From: Thalassospiraceae bacterium
GTDB lineage: Bacteria > Pseudomonadota > Alphaproteobacteria > Rhodospirillales > Magnetovibrionaceae
Direction: 5' to 3'
Assembly (NCBI GenBank): GCA_030637845.1
Contig: DAOWFT010000003.1
Location: 1 to 13,765, forward strand
Length of the DNA stretch: 13,765 bases
The position numbers were made by a program, and so were the translations under genes. Of the stretch, positions 12,024 to 13,765 are shown piece by piece. The notes under the pieces were generated by a model that saw nothing but the letters and a program-made list of their open reading frames with translations, was not told where the DNA came from and searched no databases. Positions within the stretch are counted from its first letter, which is position 1; every line of letters begins with the position of its first letter.

Positions 12024-13166
12024 ATGTCAAAACAATCAGGTAATAAAGTGGTCAAGCTAAACCAACCCGAAAATATCGACCCGGGGATGATTATCAATGC
12101 ATTGGGCGCAGCGGTTATTGTGGTTGGAGACAATAGCCAAATACTGTTTGCCAATTCTTCGGCTGAACAGTTTTTTTCCAAAAGCAAACTTGTGCTGCAG
12201 GGGGTATCGCTTGAAAGATTTCTTCCCAACGACAGCCCGGTGTTTCAGTTGATTGAGCAGGTTCAGGGCGGTATGCACGAAGTAATCGAACACGGCATAG
12301 TGTTGGATGCACCAAGCACGGGCAATCGCATGGTAAGCGTGCAGGCGGCACCGCTGGTTGAAATTATGGGTGCGGTGGTGCTCAATTTTCAGGAAAGATC
12401 CATTGCCGATAAAATCGACCACCGCCTTACCCACCGTGATACCGCGCGTTCGGTTTCGGCAATGGCCGCAATGATGGCGCACGAGGTAAAAAACCCGCTT
12501 TCCGGTATTCGCGGTGCGGCGCAATTGCTGGAACAAAATGCAGAAGAGCAAGACCGGGAACTAACCCGTTTAATACAAGACGAGTCAGACCGCATTCGCG
12601 AACTTGTTGAACGGATGGAAGTATTATCAGATAATGTACTGCTGCAAGTTGGGCCGGTTAATATTCATCAGGTTTTAGGCAGGGTGCGCTCAATTGCCGA
12701 GCACGGATTTGCATCAAAGGTGCGTTTTATTGAAGAATACGATCCATCTCTTCCGCCTGTCAGCGGAGACCGCAATCAGTTAATTCAGGTGTTTTTGAAC
12801 TTGGTAAAAAATGCCGCAGAGGCAGTACCCGCCAGCGGTGGTGAGATATTACTAAAAACCCAGTATCAACACGGTGTGCGCTTTGCCATGCCGGGAAGTG
12901 AAAGTCGAATACACTTGCCGCTATCGATTAGCGTTTGTGATAACGGGCCAGGCATACCCCAAGACGTGCAAGACCACCTGTTTGAGCCGTTTGTAACGGC
13001 CAAGCAGGGCGGTAGCGGACTGGGGCTGGCACTGGTTTCAAAAATTATTGACGATCATAGCGGGGTTATTGATTTTAAAAGCGATCCGGGAAAAACCATG
13101 TTCAGGGTTTTGCTTCCGGTTTCAGATCAGCCGTTACCCGTAAACGAAGAAAACGAGGCAGATTAA
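12024..13166 (+). CDS. ntrB: Nitrogen regulation sensor histidine kinase NtrB
   Basis: This is a soluble 380-residue sensor kinase that phosphorylates or dephosphorylates NtrC according to nitrogen status relayed by PII protein. Domains in order are a PAS domain at about residues 20-120 (INALGAAVIVVGDNSQILFA); a dimerisation/phospho-acceptor helix with His153 in MMAHEVKNPLSGIRGAAQLL; and an HATPase domain with N-box NLVKNAAEA (Asn263), G1 DNGPGIP (306-312), F-box FEPFVTAK, and G2 GGSGLGLALV (329-338). No membrane segment is present, as expected for NtrB. It is preceded by dusB with a 12-bp gap carrying AAGGCGAG, and its stop is followed directly by the ntrC start. The signalling link with IHF and PII is family knowledge, not visible here. 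Confidence 0.97.
   Translation: MSKQSGNKVVKLNQPENIDPGMIINALGAAVIVVGDNSQILFANSSAEQFFSKSKLVLQGVSLERFLPNDSPVFQLIEQVQGGMHEVIEHGIVLDAPSTGNRMVSVQAAPLVEIMGAVVLNFQERSIADKIDHRLTHRDTARSVSAMAAMMAHEVKNPLSGIRGAAQLLEQNAEEQDRELTRLIQDESDRIRELVERMEVLSDNVLLQVGPVNIHQVLGRVRSIAEHGFASKVRFIEEYDPSLPPVSGDRNQLIQVFLNLVKNAAEAVPASGGEILLKTQYQHGVRFAMPGSESRIHLPLSISVCDNGPGIPQDVQDHLFEPFVTAKQGGSGLGLALVSKIIDDHSGVIDFKSDPGKTMFRVLLPVSDQPLPVNEENEAD

Positions 13167-13765
<599 letters not shown>

Overview
The window looks like an ordinary chromosomal segment of an alphaproteobacterium, most likely Rhodospirillales-like, with roughly balanced G+C. The assignment rests on gene content and order: bamE, a ubiquinol-cytochrome c chaperone gene, a DUF177 gene, rpmF, plsX, fabH, ihfA and a merR-type gene, then tRNA-Pro; later a fused ispDF; and at the right end dusB(nifR3)-ntrB-ntrC. 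A ubiquinol-cytochrome c chaperone, a fused IspDF and a nifR3-ntrBC operon are all typical of that class. There is no sign of a prophage, insertion sequence or CRISPR array.

Left part (1-5917). The 3' end of a membrane pyrophosphatase gene (hppA) runs into a strong, probably bidirectional terminator facing the convergent bamE gene. Divergent from bamE is a rightward series: respiratory chaperone, DUF177 protein (4-bp overlap), ribosomal protein L32 (four-cysteine form), PlsX and FabH (fused stop/start), IHF alpha, a MerR-type regulator and tRNA-Pro(GGG). It covers outer-membrane assembly, bc1 biogenesis, ribosome assembly and the entry points to phospholipid and fatty acid synthesis.

Centre (5918-7302). 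This is the accessory-looking part. Between the tRNA terminator and a 117-residue protein of unknown function lie two tandem ~140-bp units. Read on the minus strand, each unit has a perfect TGTGA-N6-TCACA palindrome (CRP type), an extended gap with no recognisable -35, a TATA-like -10, a 10-bp hairpin starting exactly at the predicted first base, an almost invariant C-rich linker, and a terminator hairpin with a T run. The differences between copies keep base pairing on the minus strand. I interpret them as two sibling small RNAs of about 82-83 nt under cAMP-CRP-type control. This is the most interesting item in the window. It is followed by two small uncharacterised proteins.

Right part (7303-13765). 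It holds cutA, a convergent receiver-domain protein with an unassigned helical C-terminal region, bifunctional ispDF (isoprenoid precursor synthesis), a CcsA/YpjD-type membrane protein, and then dusB-ntrB-ntrC, the tRNA dihydrouridine synthase plus nitrogen two-component operon. ntrC is cut by the window end.
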